Notes: generated from the sequence alone by a model not told the origin. A stretch of 6,975 bases of DNA from Nitrospirota bacterium (GCA_011682355.1 JAACEU010000037.1:1-6975); one strand, 5' to 3'; positions 1 to 6,975 are shown, counted from the stretch's first letter. Translations and numbers: made by a program.

Positions 1-1
1 A

Positions 2-925
2 CCAAAAACTAACCAACCTGGAACGATTTATTTCCACGGAAGCAAGAGTTACGATCCGGACAACGACGACGACAGGATGTCATTCAAATGGTCAATCGAG
101 CCGGATTCCGACGGAGGGAAAGTATGGGAAGGTACCGCCCTTGACGACTCTGACCCAATTATTAAATTCAAAGAAAAAGGAGATTACGAAGTCACACTCC
201 TTGTCGAATCTTACGGAGAAACCCATGAAACAAAAAAGACAATCGAAGTTGACAATATATTGGATGTACAATGGGATGAGGATCAGGAGACAGCCGCTCA
301 ACTCGACGAAAACGCCACAGCTCAAGTCAAATTCAGCCTTGTAAGTGAAGAAGCAACCGAATATGAAATAGACTTCGGAGATGGGGAAGTGACTTCCGGA
401 GAATTCCCTTCAAACAAAAACAAAGCAAACATTACTCACACATACGCCAAATCGGGAACATTTACAGTTGTTGCAAAAGTTTACGACGAAGATTACAACG
501 ATAACTCAATCAAAAGAAGAATTTTCATCGGTGATGGAGAGAGTCCAATCGCAAAGGTCGGGCTAAGCATCAACGGCGTGAAATACGCAGACCTTTCCGA
601 ACCGATTGAAATCACACGACAAGATGTTCTGACTCTGGACGCTTCCGAATCTATAAACAAAGACGGAACTCCAAAAGATTTGGGATTTAGCTGGGATTAT
701 GGAAGCGGTAAAAGCGCAAGTAAATCATTCACTCATTCATATGACGACATAGGATTTTACACAATCCAACTGGAAGTATTTGACAAAGAGGATCCATCTC
801 ACAAAAGCTCAGATGTGGTCCAATTGAACATCGTGGCAAAACCACCGACATTCTCATCAATCCAGGCGGTCCCTGATTCCAGGAACCCGGAGCTCATTAC
901 TCCTGTAAACGTGAAACTCCTGTAA
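2..925 (+). CDS. PKD-repeat surface protein, N-terminal part (5' partial, frameshifted)
   Basis: The frame is already open at base 2 and the codons before the first ATG (77) still read as PKD sequence (GTIYFHGSKSYDPD), so the true start lies upstream and the ATG at 77 is internal. Of 307 visible codons, residues 1-85 form a PKD-like module (FKWSIEP, then GDYEVTLLV). Residues 86-177 form a second (YEIDFGDG, then HTYAKSGTFTVVAKVYD) and 178-280 a third (LDASESINKDG, FSWDYGSG, HSYDDIGFYTIQLEVFD). A fourth starts near 281 and is cut by TAA at 923-925. The stop lies in the second copy of a 17-bp duplication, and the module continues in the next frame. PKD modules are Ig-like folds in extracellular proteins, usually for adhesion or spacing. 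No cysteine and no catalytic motif are visible. Membrane or secretion signals would be upstream of the window. The PKD assignment is firm; the biological role is unknown. Confidence 0.85.
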   Translation, partial: PKTNQPGTIYFHGSKSYDPDNDDDRMSFKWSIEPDSDGGKVWEGTALDDSDPIIKFKEKGDYEVTLLVESYGETHETKKTIEVDNILDVQWDEDQETAAQLDENATAQVKFSLVSEEATEYEIDFGDGEVTSGEFPSNKNKANITHTYAKSGTFTVVAKVYDEDYNDNSIKRRIFIGDGESPIAKVGLSINGVKYADLSEPIEITRQDVLTLDASESINKDGTPKDLGFSWDYGSGKSASKSFTHSYDDIGFYTIQLEVFDKEDPSHKSSDVVQLNIVAKPPTFSSIQAVPDSRNPELITPVNVKLL

Positions 926-932
926 ACGTGAA
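899..932 (+). repeat. 17-bp exact tandem duplication that breaks the PKD gene
   Basis: The unit ACTCCTGTAAACGTGAA occurs at 899-915 and again, with no mismatch and no spacer, at 916-932. Seventeen is not a multiple of three, so the second copy shifts the frame and puts TAA at 923-925 in frame. Deleting one copy gives ...LITPVNVKMSLYNAKDEDGDIVQYKWW..., which matches the PKD pattern across the join. It then leaves 719 uninterrupted codons from base 2 to base 2175. It may be a real slippage mutation, a reversible on/off switch, or an assembly error. Confidence 0.93.
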
Positions 933-2178
933 AATGTCTCTGTACAACGCAAAAGACGAAGACGGAGATATAGTCCAATACAAATGGTGGTATTTTGACC
1001 TAAACGATCCGGATGAACGACTCGGGATCCAAATTACAGAAAATCCATTCGCCCAAATAACCATTGGAACACTCGGAAAAGAAGGTGAAAAGGTGGAATA
1101 CGGATTCGGTGCGGAAGTTACAGATTCAGACAATTTAAAAACATCAAGCGTCGATATTTTAGCAACTGATAGAATCCCAACAATAGAAGTGGTAAATGGA
1201 GCAAATGAACTCCCCGTAGCCAAATTTAACGTAAATACAACATCAATATTTGCCGGTGACGAAATAACATTTACAAGTGCTTCATCTGATCCGGACGGAA
1301 CAATTACAAAATATATTTGGGATTTTGAAGGAAACGGTTTCGGCAATGACGAACCAACCGATAAATCAGTAATAAAATACGCTTACACAGCCAAAAACCT
1401 ACAAGGATACAACGTCAGGCTAAAAGTAATAGACGACAAAGGTGGAGAATCAATCTCCGATCCTATTACAATCTATGTAGATTCTACCGCAAAAGCCCCA
1501 ACAGCTTCATTCACATATCAAGTAGTCGAAGGAAGTAGCGGAAAGAAAATTCAATTCACAAACACTTCAGAGGTTGATGAAGAAGCGGGGGCAAGAATTA
1601 TAAGTTATATCTGGGATTTCGACACAAATTCACTTCTGGTCACAGCTGATAGCAATGGAGATGGGATAATTGACAACGACGTTGACTCCCAACTCGAAGA
1701 CCCGCAACGCCTCTACACAACTGACGGAATCTATGACGTAATTCTCACAATAACAGATAATCAAGGAAACGTTGACTCCCATACAGAAAAAATCATAATC
1801 CCAATGGTGGAGGCGGCACCGGAAGAGGTAGTGGTGGGAGAAATGCCGGAGCCTGACACGGGACTCACAGCGATACTTCTTGTGGACCCAATTCCGGCAA
1901 ACGACGGAAATATCTATCTGTCTGACGACAGTGGCTCCGTAACGTTCGATTTCTCGCTTTCTGAAGGAGCAATCGCATACTACATTTTTGACAAAAATAT
2001 CCATTTCGACACTGATGGAAATGGAATAAAAAACGACGATGAAGATTTCAAGACCAGCCTCCCGGGAACATGGAAGACAAATTTTGAGAAAGAATGGGGA
2101 AAAACAGTTGTAAAATTGACGGTAACTGATATATATGGAAACGAGAATTCCACAACTCAGGAAATTAAATTTCAATAA
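928..2178 (+). CDS. PKD-repeat surface protein, C-terminal part (downstream of frameshift)
   Basis: This is the continuation of the upstream PKD gene after the 17-bp duplication, not an independent gene. Its only nearby starts are GTG at 928 and ATG at 934, both inside or touching the repeat, and no ribosome binding site precedes them. Residues 1-84 complete the fourth PKD module (DEDGDIVQYKWWYFD). Residues 85-187 are a fifth (SASSDPDGTITKYIWDFEG) and 188-292 a sixth (ISYIWDFD, then DGIYDVILTITDNQGN). A Glu/Pro linker at about 293-312 leads to a diverged seventh module (313-416, ending VVKLTVTDIYGNENSTTQEIKF). Calcium-type loops occur at residues 241-249 (DSNGDGIID) and 361-370 (DTDGNGIKND). 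No cysteine and no C-terminal anchor, such as LPXTG or a membrane helix, are present. The product is likely extracytoplasmic and held, if at all, by the missing N-terminus. It ends in TAA 11 bp before the next gene, suggesting co-transcription. Confidence 0.85.
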   Translation: MKMSLYNAKDEDGDIVQYKWWYFDLNDPDERLGIQITENPFAQITIGTLGKEGEKVEYGFGAEVTDSDNLKTSSVDILATDRIPTIEVVNGANELPVAKFNVNTTSIFAGDEITFTSASSDPDGTITKYIWDFEGNGFGNDEPTDKSVIKYAYTAKNLQGYNVRLKVIDDKGGESISDPITIYVDSTAKAPTASFTYQVVEGSSGKKIQFTNTSEVDEEAGARIISYIWDFDTNSLLVTADSNGDGIIDNDVDSQLEDPQRLYTTDGIYDVILTITDNQGNVDSHTEKIIIPMVEAAPEEVVVGEMPEPDTGLTAILLVDPIPANDGNIYLSDDSGSVTFDFSLSEGAIAYYIFDKNIHFDTDGNGIKNDDEDFKTSLPGTWKTNFEKEWGKTVVKLTVTDIYGNENSTTQEIKFQ

Positions 2179-2189
2179 AACTTATTCCT

Positions 2190-4529
2190 ATGGACGAACA
2201 AAAAGATCCTAAAAATATTCCGGAAGATTTAGAAATGGGCAGCTCATCGGAAAGCACACCGATCGAAGAAGCTCCGAAGATCAACAACTACATGAATGAT
2301 ATTAAAAAACCGGAAGAAACAAAGCCTTCACAAGAAACCCAACCGGAGGTGAATCCTCAAGCGGAGGCCCCCTCAGAGCCACAGCCCGAACCCACAAAAC
2401 CAAAACCGGAACCAACAAAACCCGAAGGCAAAACCATAGGACAAGTAAAAATTGGTTCAGCACCGGCTCAACCGGTCATAAAACCGACATCGAAGAAAAC
2501 GTCTGACCCGGTAGCACGAAGAAAAGCAATCCTCGGATGTTTGGGAGGATTTGGAGCAATCGCACTCATATTCCTTATATTATCCTTCATTTTCGTGGCC
2601 CAAACGGGCGATGGAGAAAGTCCAATTGCACAACTTCTCGGAGTAAATGAAGCTTCATTTGTAAACAGCCTAATTACCCTAATACACGTCGTATTCATCC
2701 TTGTGGCGTTAGTAACGTTCACATTCACAATGGTTGGCCTATTCAAGGCCAGCATGGCAAAAAAAGACGACAAAGTAGCGAAGAAACAAGGGCTAAAGAG
2801 CGCACTCGTCGCCGGAATCATCCTTATTTTTATCCTTATATTATGGGTATTCGCTTACGCATATCTGGACGGAAAGAGAATTAGCGTGGCGCCGGGACTT
2901 ACAGACCCAATTATTACAGAACCGGAGGAAACCATTAATCTAAAAGCTCCGGTAGAAATAAAATTCGATGCATCCAGTCTTCCGGTAGACACTGGAAAAT
3001 ACAAAATTATTTTCTACGAATGGGATTTTGGAGATGATGAAACAGGGACGGGACAAATCATTTCACACAGATTTGAAAAGAAAGGGAAATTCGATGTGAT
3101 ATTGGAAGTAACACTCCAAGACAAGAAAACAGGAGAAGAATTACCTGCAGAATACGGTGTGACAGTTAGTGTGTCGGATCAAGCTTTGACCGCTACATTT
3201 ACAGCAACTCCTCAATCGGGAGAAGCACCGTTGAAAGTAGAATTTGACGCCGGCGAATCGGTAGATCCGGATGGGACAATAGATACTTATGAATGGGATT
3301 TAGACGAAGATGGAAATTTCGATGACGCAGAAGGAGTCACAGCAGAGTACGAATTCGATAAAATAGGTAGATATACAGTAGCTCTTAGAGTTACATCAAC
3401 CATAGGAGATTTCGAAATTAGCGAAAAAGAAATAGTGGTGGAAGCGGTAAAAGATCCGGAAGCCGTTATTACAGTAGTCGGAGAACCTGAAATATTCATT
3501 TCCGGCTTAAACTACGTATTCAAAGGAGGCGAATCAACAGCGCCAGTAGGAGAAATTGAGAGTTACGAATGGGATTTCAATGACGGAACACCTGTAGAAA
3601 CTACAAAATCAGTTTCACATGTATTCCTAAATTCAGGAACATACGAAGTCACATTAAAAGTAACCGATGAAGAAGATAATGAAGGAGAGACCTCAATGAT
3701 TATCACAATCGGAGCCCCACAAGGAACTCCAAAACCGATAGTTATTACAGATCCGGCAATGGTGGAAGGCTTAAACTGGGTAGAAGGAACAGTCCCTCTA
3801 AAGGTAACATTCGACGCAACGGGAACAACCGACAGCGACGACAATATAGTCGATTATGAGTGGGATTTTGATGGAGACGGAGAAATAGATGGATATGGGG
3901 CTACAGCCACTTATACCTTCTTAAACGACGGTACATACACAACAAAACTCACAGTTACCGATGCCCACGGAAACATTGGAACAGAGACTATTGTAATAAA
4001 AGTATTGGCAAAAGGAATAGAAGCGATAATAGATGCTGACAGAATAGAAGGAAATGTCCCACTAACAGTCGATTTCGATGCCAGCGGATCTTCATATGAC
4101 GATGGCAAAATAACCAGTTATCAATGGGATTTCGGTGACGGAACCAGCCCAAAAATTGGTACGGCATCAATTACGCACAAATACACCTCAATAGGTATAT
4201 ATACCGCCAAAGTTACTGTCGTAGGTTCAGATAGCAGTGTGGAAACGGCAGAAATCATCATTACGGTGCGAGAAATACCGCTGGAAGCATGTTTCGTATC
4301 AGTGTTTGAAGAAGGACCGGCTCCGTTGGAAACATCATTTGACCCGGGATGCGCTACAGGCACAATCTCAAGCTATTTCTGGGACTTTGGAGACGGAAGC
4401 ACTTCAACAGAGGTAAAACCTTCACATATCTACTCCGACATCGGAACATATACCGCTTCGTTAGAAATTTCCGATGCCGAAAACAACATCTCAAAAGCCG
4501 AAGTTGTAATTACGGTAACTAAGGGGTGA
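2190..4529 (+). CDS. Three-TM membrane protein with six extracytoplasmic PKD modules
   Basis: Complete at 779 residues, from ATG 2190 to TGA 4527-4529. Residues 1-112 are a disordered-looking Pro/Glu/Lys-rich tail (EPTKPKPEPTKPEGK at 67-81) ending in Arg-Arg-Lys. Hydrophobic helices span about 113-138, 160-185 and 205-226. The loop between helices 2 and 3 (186-203) is Lys-rich, so by the positive-inside rule the tail and this loop are cytoplasmic and the C-terminus is outside. Six PKD modules follow, marked by aromatic-x-Trp-Asp motifs at Y276, Y367, Y459, Y556, Y644 and Y729. Four of them carry the classical DFGD- or DFNDG-type turn. Modules 2 and 4 instead have DxDxDG loops (DLDEDGNFD at 370-378, DFDGDGEID at 559-567). 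The last module alone has two cysteines (C701, C721). No Shine-Dalgarno sequence lies in the 11-bp gap upstream, and the gene is probably read with the broken PKD gene. The role is presumably surface display, adhesion or cell-envelope contact. No partner or ligand can be named from the sequence. Confidence 0.93.
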   Translation: MDEQKDPKNIPEDLEMGSSSESTPIEEAPKINNYMNDIKKPEETKPSQETQPEVNPQAEAPSEPQPEPTKPKPEPTKPEGKTIGQVKIGSAPAQPVIKPTSKKTSDPVARRKAILGCLGGFGAIALIFLILSFIFVAQTGDGESPIAQLLGVNEASFVNSLITLIHVVFILVALVTFTFTMVGLFKASMAKKDDKVAKKQGLKSALVAGIILIFILILWVFAYAYLDGKRISVAPGLTDPIITEPEETINLKAPVEIKFDASSLPVDTGKYKIIFYEWDFGDDETGTGQIISHRFEKKGKFDVILEVTLQDKKTGEELPAEYGVTVSVSDQALTATFTATPQSGEAPLKVEFDAGESVDPDGTIDTYEWDLDEDGNFDDAEGVTAEYEFDKIGRYTVALRVTSTIGDFEISEKEIVVEAVKDPEAVITVVGEPEIFISGLNYVFKGGESTAPVGEIESYEWDFNDGTPVETTKSVSHVFLNSGTYEVTLKVTDEEDNEGETSMIITIGAPQGTPKPIVITDPAMVEGLNWVEGTVPLKVTFDATGTTDSDDNIVDYEWDFDGDGEIDGYGATATYTFLNDGTYTTKLTVTDAHGNIGTETIVIKVLAKGIEAIIDADRIEGNVPLTVDFDASGSSYDDGKITSYQWDFGDGTSPKIGTASITHKYTSIGIYTAKVTVVGSDSSVETAEIIITVREIPLEACFVSVFEEGPAPLETSFDPGCATGTISSYFWDFGDGSTSTEVKPSHIYSDIGTYTASLEISDAENNISKAEVVITVTKG

Positions 4530-4547
4530 AAATCTTCACAAGCGGGC

Positions 4548-4576
4548 TTGACTCAGGGCTATTTTTATTGTACAAT
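4548..4576 (+). promoter_or_regulatory. sigma70-type promoter for the anchored repeat-tailed protein
   Basis: TTGACT (4548-4553) is followed by a 17-bp spacer and TACAAT (4571-4576), each one mismatch from the bacterial consensus and with ideal spacing. Transcription would begin near 4583, leaving a leader of about 22 nt that is A-rich (ACTAAAACAAACAACT before ATG) and has no Shine-Dalgarno sequence. A second TATAAT at 4580-4585 has no matching -35 box. The whole gap 4530-4605 contains nothing else I can support; no rho-independent terminator for the upstream gene was found. Confidence 0.75.
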
Positions 4577-4605
4577 ATGTATAATAAAAACTAAAACAAA
4601 CAACT

Positions 4606-6975
4606 ATGGAAAACATGGATGTAAACCCTGAAGCCGAAATGGCTTCAAATAAGCCTTCCAAAACGAAGGCGTTTTTTGCCGCTGTACTTGCGGTGGTACT
4701 CGTACTCGGTGGAGTATATTATTTTGTCTTTGGGCAAGATCAAGCAAACCCACCATCACTGGGTCCGGGAACCGGAACTTTCCAAGGTCTTATCAAGACA
4801 GGAGACTTCGACTTCCTGACATTCTCTCAACCAGAAATAGATGCATGGGTCGTAAATCCGGCTATTAATTCTGTCGACTTGAATGTAGATGGAAACAACT
4901 TGGGATTATTTACCATCTTCTCAACTGTGGAAACGACCGGAGCAGACCTGTTGGAGGCTCTCGATCACAACATGACGGGAGAATTCATGTTTGCCGTCTA
5001 CGACAACGCAACAACTTACACATCAGAAGATCTTAGTGAATATAATGACCTGGCATGGATCACATCTGAGCAAGATTTCTACCAAGCGGTAGGAGGCCTA
5101 CTTACAAAACTGGACCAAGCTCAGTTAGAAAATTACAAATTTGCACCATATAAATCCGTAGTAATTTATTCAAATAAAGATACAAAAATTTATGGAGACT
5201 GGCATTTGGCCGGAGAAGCAGTAACAGGATTCTATGACTTCTGTTCAGGAAACGCAGGTTGGACAAACGCTGTAAGTTCAGAAAACTTAACAACAGCATT
5301 CAAAGAGTGTGTACCGGACGAAGTGTTCCAAATAGTCACCCCGGGACAGAATGAAGGGATCAAATACGAAGAGGTATTAAGCTATATGGACGTTACAAGT
5401 CTTCCGGGAAACAACATGATCTGGGTTTATTACGAAGATCTTCCGGGAACAAACAAGGTAGCGGACGTAGTTGTGGAAGTTGAAGGATGTGATGAATACG
5501 AAAATTATGAAAATACGGATGAATTCATTGTGGCGGCTCAAACCGCAGTCGCAGATCTGGATTTTGCCGCGGCATATTGTTTACTGGATGAAGACACAAA
5601 AGCTATCCTTGACACTCTAATTGACTCAGCTAGAGGAGCCGTGGGCCAATTTGAAATTGGTAAGAGCGCAGATGTGTTGAGCAAAATGATTCCGGAATTC
5701 ATGGACATTTCAAAGGATGCAAAAGGAATGGGACAAATCCTGCAGTTCTTTGAGTCGGGTCATGCAGACGTCCTATATGATGCATATGTACAAAATGAAA
5801 AAGAAACGGCTGAAAAAGTACTTGAGGGAGTTGACGGTCTTCTTCCGGAATTGGTTAAATTGGTATCACCGGAAGGCGACAATTTAGCTTTCTTGAAACA
5901 ATTATCAGTTATAGCTGGAAAAGTAAGATCTGAAATTGCAAATATTCCAAAACTTCAACAATTCTCCAAAGACTTAACAGATAATCTGGAAATGGTTAGG
6001 CATGCCGACGCTATTGTGGAAGGGGTAGGCGCAAATATGGCCATAACATTCGTACCTGTCGCCCCTTACAACACTGTAGGCGGAGTACTACAAGACAAAT
6101 TCAAAGTGGCTGTCGAATTCATCACAAACGTAGACGGAAGCATATCAGTAGTTCCGGTCGACCTTCACACATCCGAATTCCAATCTGTAGACGAAAACGG
6201 AACTGTTACGAAATATTTAGGAATTGAAGAATTATTTGAATATTATGCTAAATCAATCAAAAAATTTGTAGATGCAGAAGGTGCAAAATTCCAATTATTC
6301 CCAGACTTTTTGAATAACGCACTTCCGTTCATTGAAGATTACGCAGATAATAAAGAACTAGAAAACATCATTGGTGTACTTAAAAACTTCATCGAATATT
6401 CAACGGCAACCGGAGGAAATGTTACATTAGTAGAACTTACCGGAATAGCTGACGCAAACGGACTGCAATTCACATCAAACCAATACTCACAATGGCTGGG
6501 ATTCTTCTACGGGGGAGAGCCATACGTTGCACCAGACGGTAAGATTATGTACTTGGCCGGAGCCGGATCTGAAGGGAACATCGATTACGCGTCTTATATT
6601 GTTGGTGCGGGTACAGGAGATAAAAATATAGGATTTATGGACTTGTTTGGAGATACGGCTTTAACAGTAAAAATATGGACTATTAATGTCCAGGCTGTGC
6701 AACAATTCACAGATGAGGAATTGGCAAGTTTCAACTTCTTTATCAGAGGTGACAATGATCAAGGTCTTCCGGAAACTGAGGTGGAAGCCGCAGCCGCAAT
6801 GCCCGAAGCCACAGCCGCAATGCCCGAAGCCACAGCCGCAATGCCCGAAGCCACAGCCGCACTCGAAGAAGCCACAGCCGGAGAGTTAACAATTAACGAA
6901 GCCGCACTCGAAGAAGCCACAGCCGGAGAGTTAACAATTAACGAAGCCGCACTCGAAGAAGCCACAGCCGGAGAG
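4606..6975 (+). CDS. Signal-anchored extracytoplasmic protein with repeat tail (3' partial)
   Basis: An uninterrupted 790-codon frame from ATG 4606 to the window edge, with no stop. In-frame ATGs at residues 4 and 12 are alternatives; 4606 is preferred because it is the first after the promoter leader. A short polar N-terminus ending in K16-PSKTK is followed by one hydrophobic helix (about residues 22-42, AFFAAVLAVVLVLGGVYYFVF). There is no obvious signal-peptidase site, so a membrane anchor with the rest outside is likely. Residues 45 to about 725 are a mixed, acidic globular region containing no family I recognise and no PKD motif. Four cysteines (C213, C235, C295, C325) are confined to its first half and could form two disulfides. 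From residue 726 the protein turns into Ala/Glu-rich repeats: MPEATAA three times, then LEEATAGELTINEAA two and a half times, cut by the window end. It neighbours two PKD surface-protein genes but has its own promoter. The frame and anchor are confident; the function is unknown. Confidence 0.92.
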   Translation, partial: MENMDVNPEAEMASNKPSKTKAFFAAVLAVVLVLGGVYYFVFGQDQANPPSLGPGTGTFQGLIKTGDFDFLTFSQPEIDAWVVNPAINSVDLNVDGNNLGLFTIFSTVETTGADLLEALDHNMTGEFMFAVYDNATTYTSEDLSEYNDLAWITSEQDFYQAVGGLLTKLDQAQLENYKFAPYKSVVIYSNKDTKIYGDWHLAGEAVTGFYDFCSGNAGWTNAVSSENLTTAFKECVPDEVFQIVTPGQNEGIKYEEVLSYMDVTSLPGNNMIWVYYEDLPGTNKVADVVVEVEGCDEYENYENTDEFIVAAQTAVADLDFAAAYCLLDEDTKAILDTLIDSARGAVGQFEIGKSADVLSKMIPEFMDISKDAKGMGQILQFFESGHADVLYDAYVQNEKETAEKVLEGVDGLLPELVKLVSPEGDNLAFLKQLSVIAGKVRSEIANIPKLQQFSKDLTDNLEMVRHADAIVEGVGANMAITFVPVAPYNTVGGVLQDKFKVAVEFITNVDGSISVVPVDLHTSEFQSVDENGTVTKYLGIEELFEYYAKSIKKFVDAEGAKFQLFPDFLNNALPFIEDYADNKELENIIGVLKNFIEYSTATGGNVTLVELTGIADANGLQFTSNQYSQWLGFFYGGEPYVAPDGKIMYLAGAGSEGNIDYASYIVGAGTGDKNIGFMDLFGDTALTVKIWTINVQAVQQFTDEELASFNFFIRGDNDQGLPETEVEAAAAMPEATAAMPEATAAMPEATAALEEATAGELTINEAALEEATAGELTINEAALEEATAGE
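6799..6861 (+). repeat. 21-bp coding tandem repeat, three perfect copies
   Basis: Three identical 21-bp units begin at 6799, 6820 and 6841, each starting ATGCCCGAAGCC and encoding MPEATAA in the frame of the anchored protein. All copies use the same codons, with no synonymous change, pointing to recent expansion or ongoing homogenisation. The unit length is a multiple of three, so copy-number change would lengthen or shorten the tail without breaking the frame. The core GAAGCCACAGCCG is shared with the longer repeat that follows. Confidence 0.95.
6862..6975 (+). repeat. 45-bp coding tandem repeat, two full copies plus 24 bp
   Basis: Copies begin at 6862, 6907 and 6952; the third is cut by the window end after 24 bp. 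Each unit encodes LEEATAGELTINEAA, and all visible copies are identical at nucleotide level. Each full unit contains the AT-rich near-palindrome GTTAACAATTAAC between GC-rich flanks. It starts directly after the 21-bp repeats and shares their GAAGCCACAGCCG core, so one array probably grew from the other. The true copy number lies beyond the window. Confidence 0.95.

Noticed and set aside
899..934. Programmed ribosomal frameshifting at the gene break
   Set aside because: No slippery heptamer or downstream hairpin is visible, and the exact 17-bp duplication explains the break fully.
897..2175. Long antisense frames (897-1346 and 1630-2175) opposite the PKD gene
   Set aside because: Their translations are low-complexity and lack domain patterns, and they lie fully opposite clear PKD coding sequence.
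2468..4363. Several antisense frames of 60-117 codons opposite the 3-TM PKD gene
   Set aside because: Repeated similar shadows (SLKSHS, PSPKSH) are just the complement of the recurrent Trp-Asp-Phe codons; no start context or domain.
4530..4570. Rho-independent terminator before the T-rich stretch at 4561-4569
   Set aside because: The G-rich segments at 4544-4548 and 4556-4560 are direct, not inverted, repeats; no stem longer than about 4 bp forms.
4527..4605. TGA read as glycine (Gracilibacteria-type code), extending the PKD protein past 4529
   Set aside because: The extension loses PKD character at once, runs through the promoter, and no TGA interrupts any other gene here.
6686..6965. A + strand frame giving PKPQPQCPKPQ repeats and a - strand frame giving ASGIAAVASGIAAV repeats
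   Set aside because: Both are off-frame readings of the tandem repeat; the 790-codon frame spanning the region is far better supported.
6799..6975. CRISPR-like array
   Set aside because: The repeats are contiguous, in frame and without unique spacers; they encode protein.

Overview
The window (6975 bp, roughly 40-45% GC by eye) is densely coded on the + strand only. It reads as a fragment of a bacterial surface-protein locus. Four reading frames fill it: two that are really one broken gene (2-925 and 928-2178), a complete 779-residue gene (2190-4529), and a 790-codon frame that runs off the right edge (4606-6975). Both outermost genes are cut by the window ends. No RNA gene, CRISPR array, insertion sequence or enzyme gene is visible.

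Region by region: (i) 2-2178 encodes a tandem array of about seven PKD-like (polycystic kidney disease type, Ig-like beta-sandwich) modules. The frame is broken at 899-932 by an exact 17-bp tandem duplication. Removing one copy restores a continuous frame of at least 719 codons and a sensible PKD module. (ii) 2190-4529 follows after only 11 bp. It encodes a membrane protein with a Pro/Glu/Lys-rich cytoplasmic tail, three transmembrane helices and six extracytoplasmic PKD modules. (iii) 4530-4605 is the only sizeable gap. It holds a near-consensus sigma70 promoter (TTGACT, 17 bp, TACAAT) and a short A-rich leader with no Shine-Dalgarno sequence. (iv) 4606-6975 encodes a signal-anchored extracytoplasmic protein of no family I recognise. 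It ends in nucleotide-perfect 21-bp and 45-bp coding tandem repeats that continue into the window edge.

Organism: TGA and TAA both act as stops. The genes lack Shine-Dalgarno sequences but have a classical sigma70-type promoter. The proteins are acidic, PKD-rich and surface-anchored. Together these would fit a candidate-phyla-radiation (Patescibacteria) lineage such as Peregrinibacteria, but this is inference from style and not from a marker gene. The promoter argues against Bacteroidota, which also often lack Shine-Dalgarno sequences but use a different promoter consensus.

Working together: the broken PKD gene and the 3-TM PKD gene look like one transcription unit; the third gene has its own promoter. 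All three products would sit at or outside the cytoplasmic membrane, so adhesion, surface-layer or cell-contact roles are plausible. No catalytic motif was seen. The points most worth checking are the 17-bp frameshifting duplication, the repeat tract at the right edge, and the calcium-type loops placed inside PKD modules.
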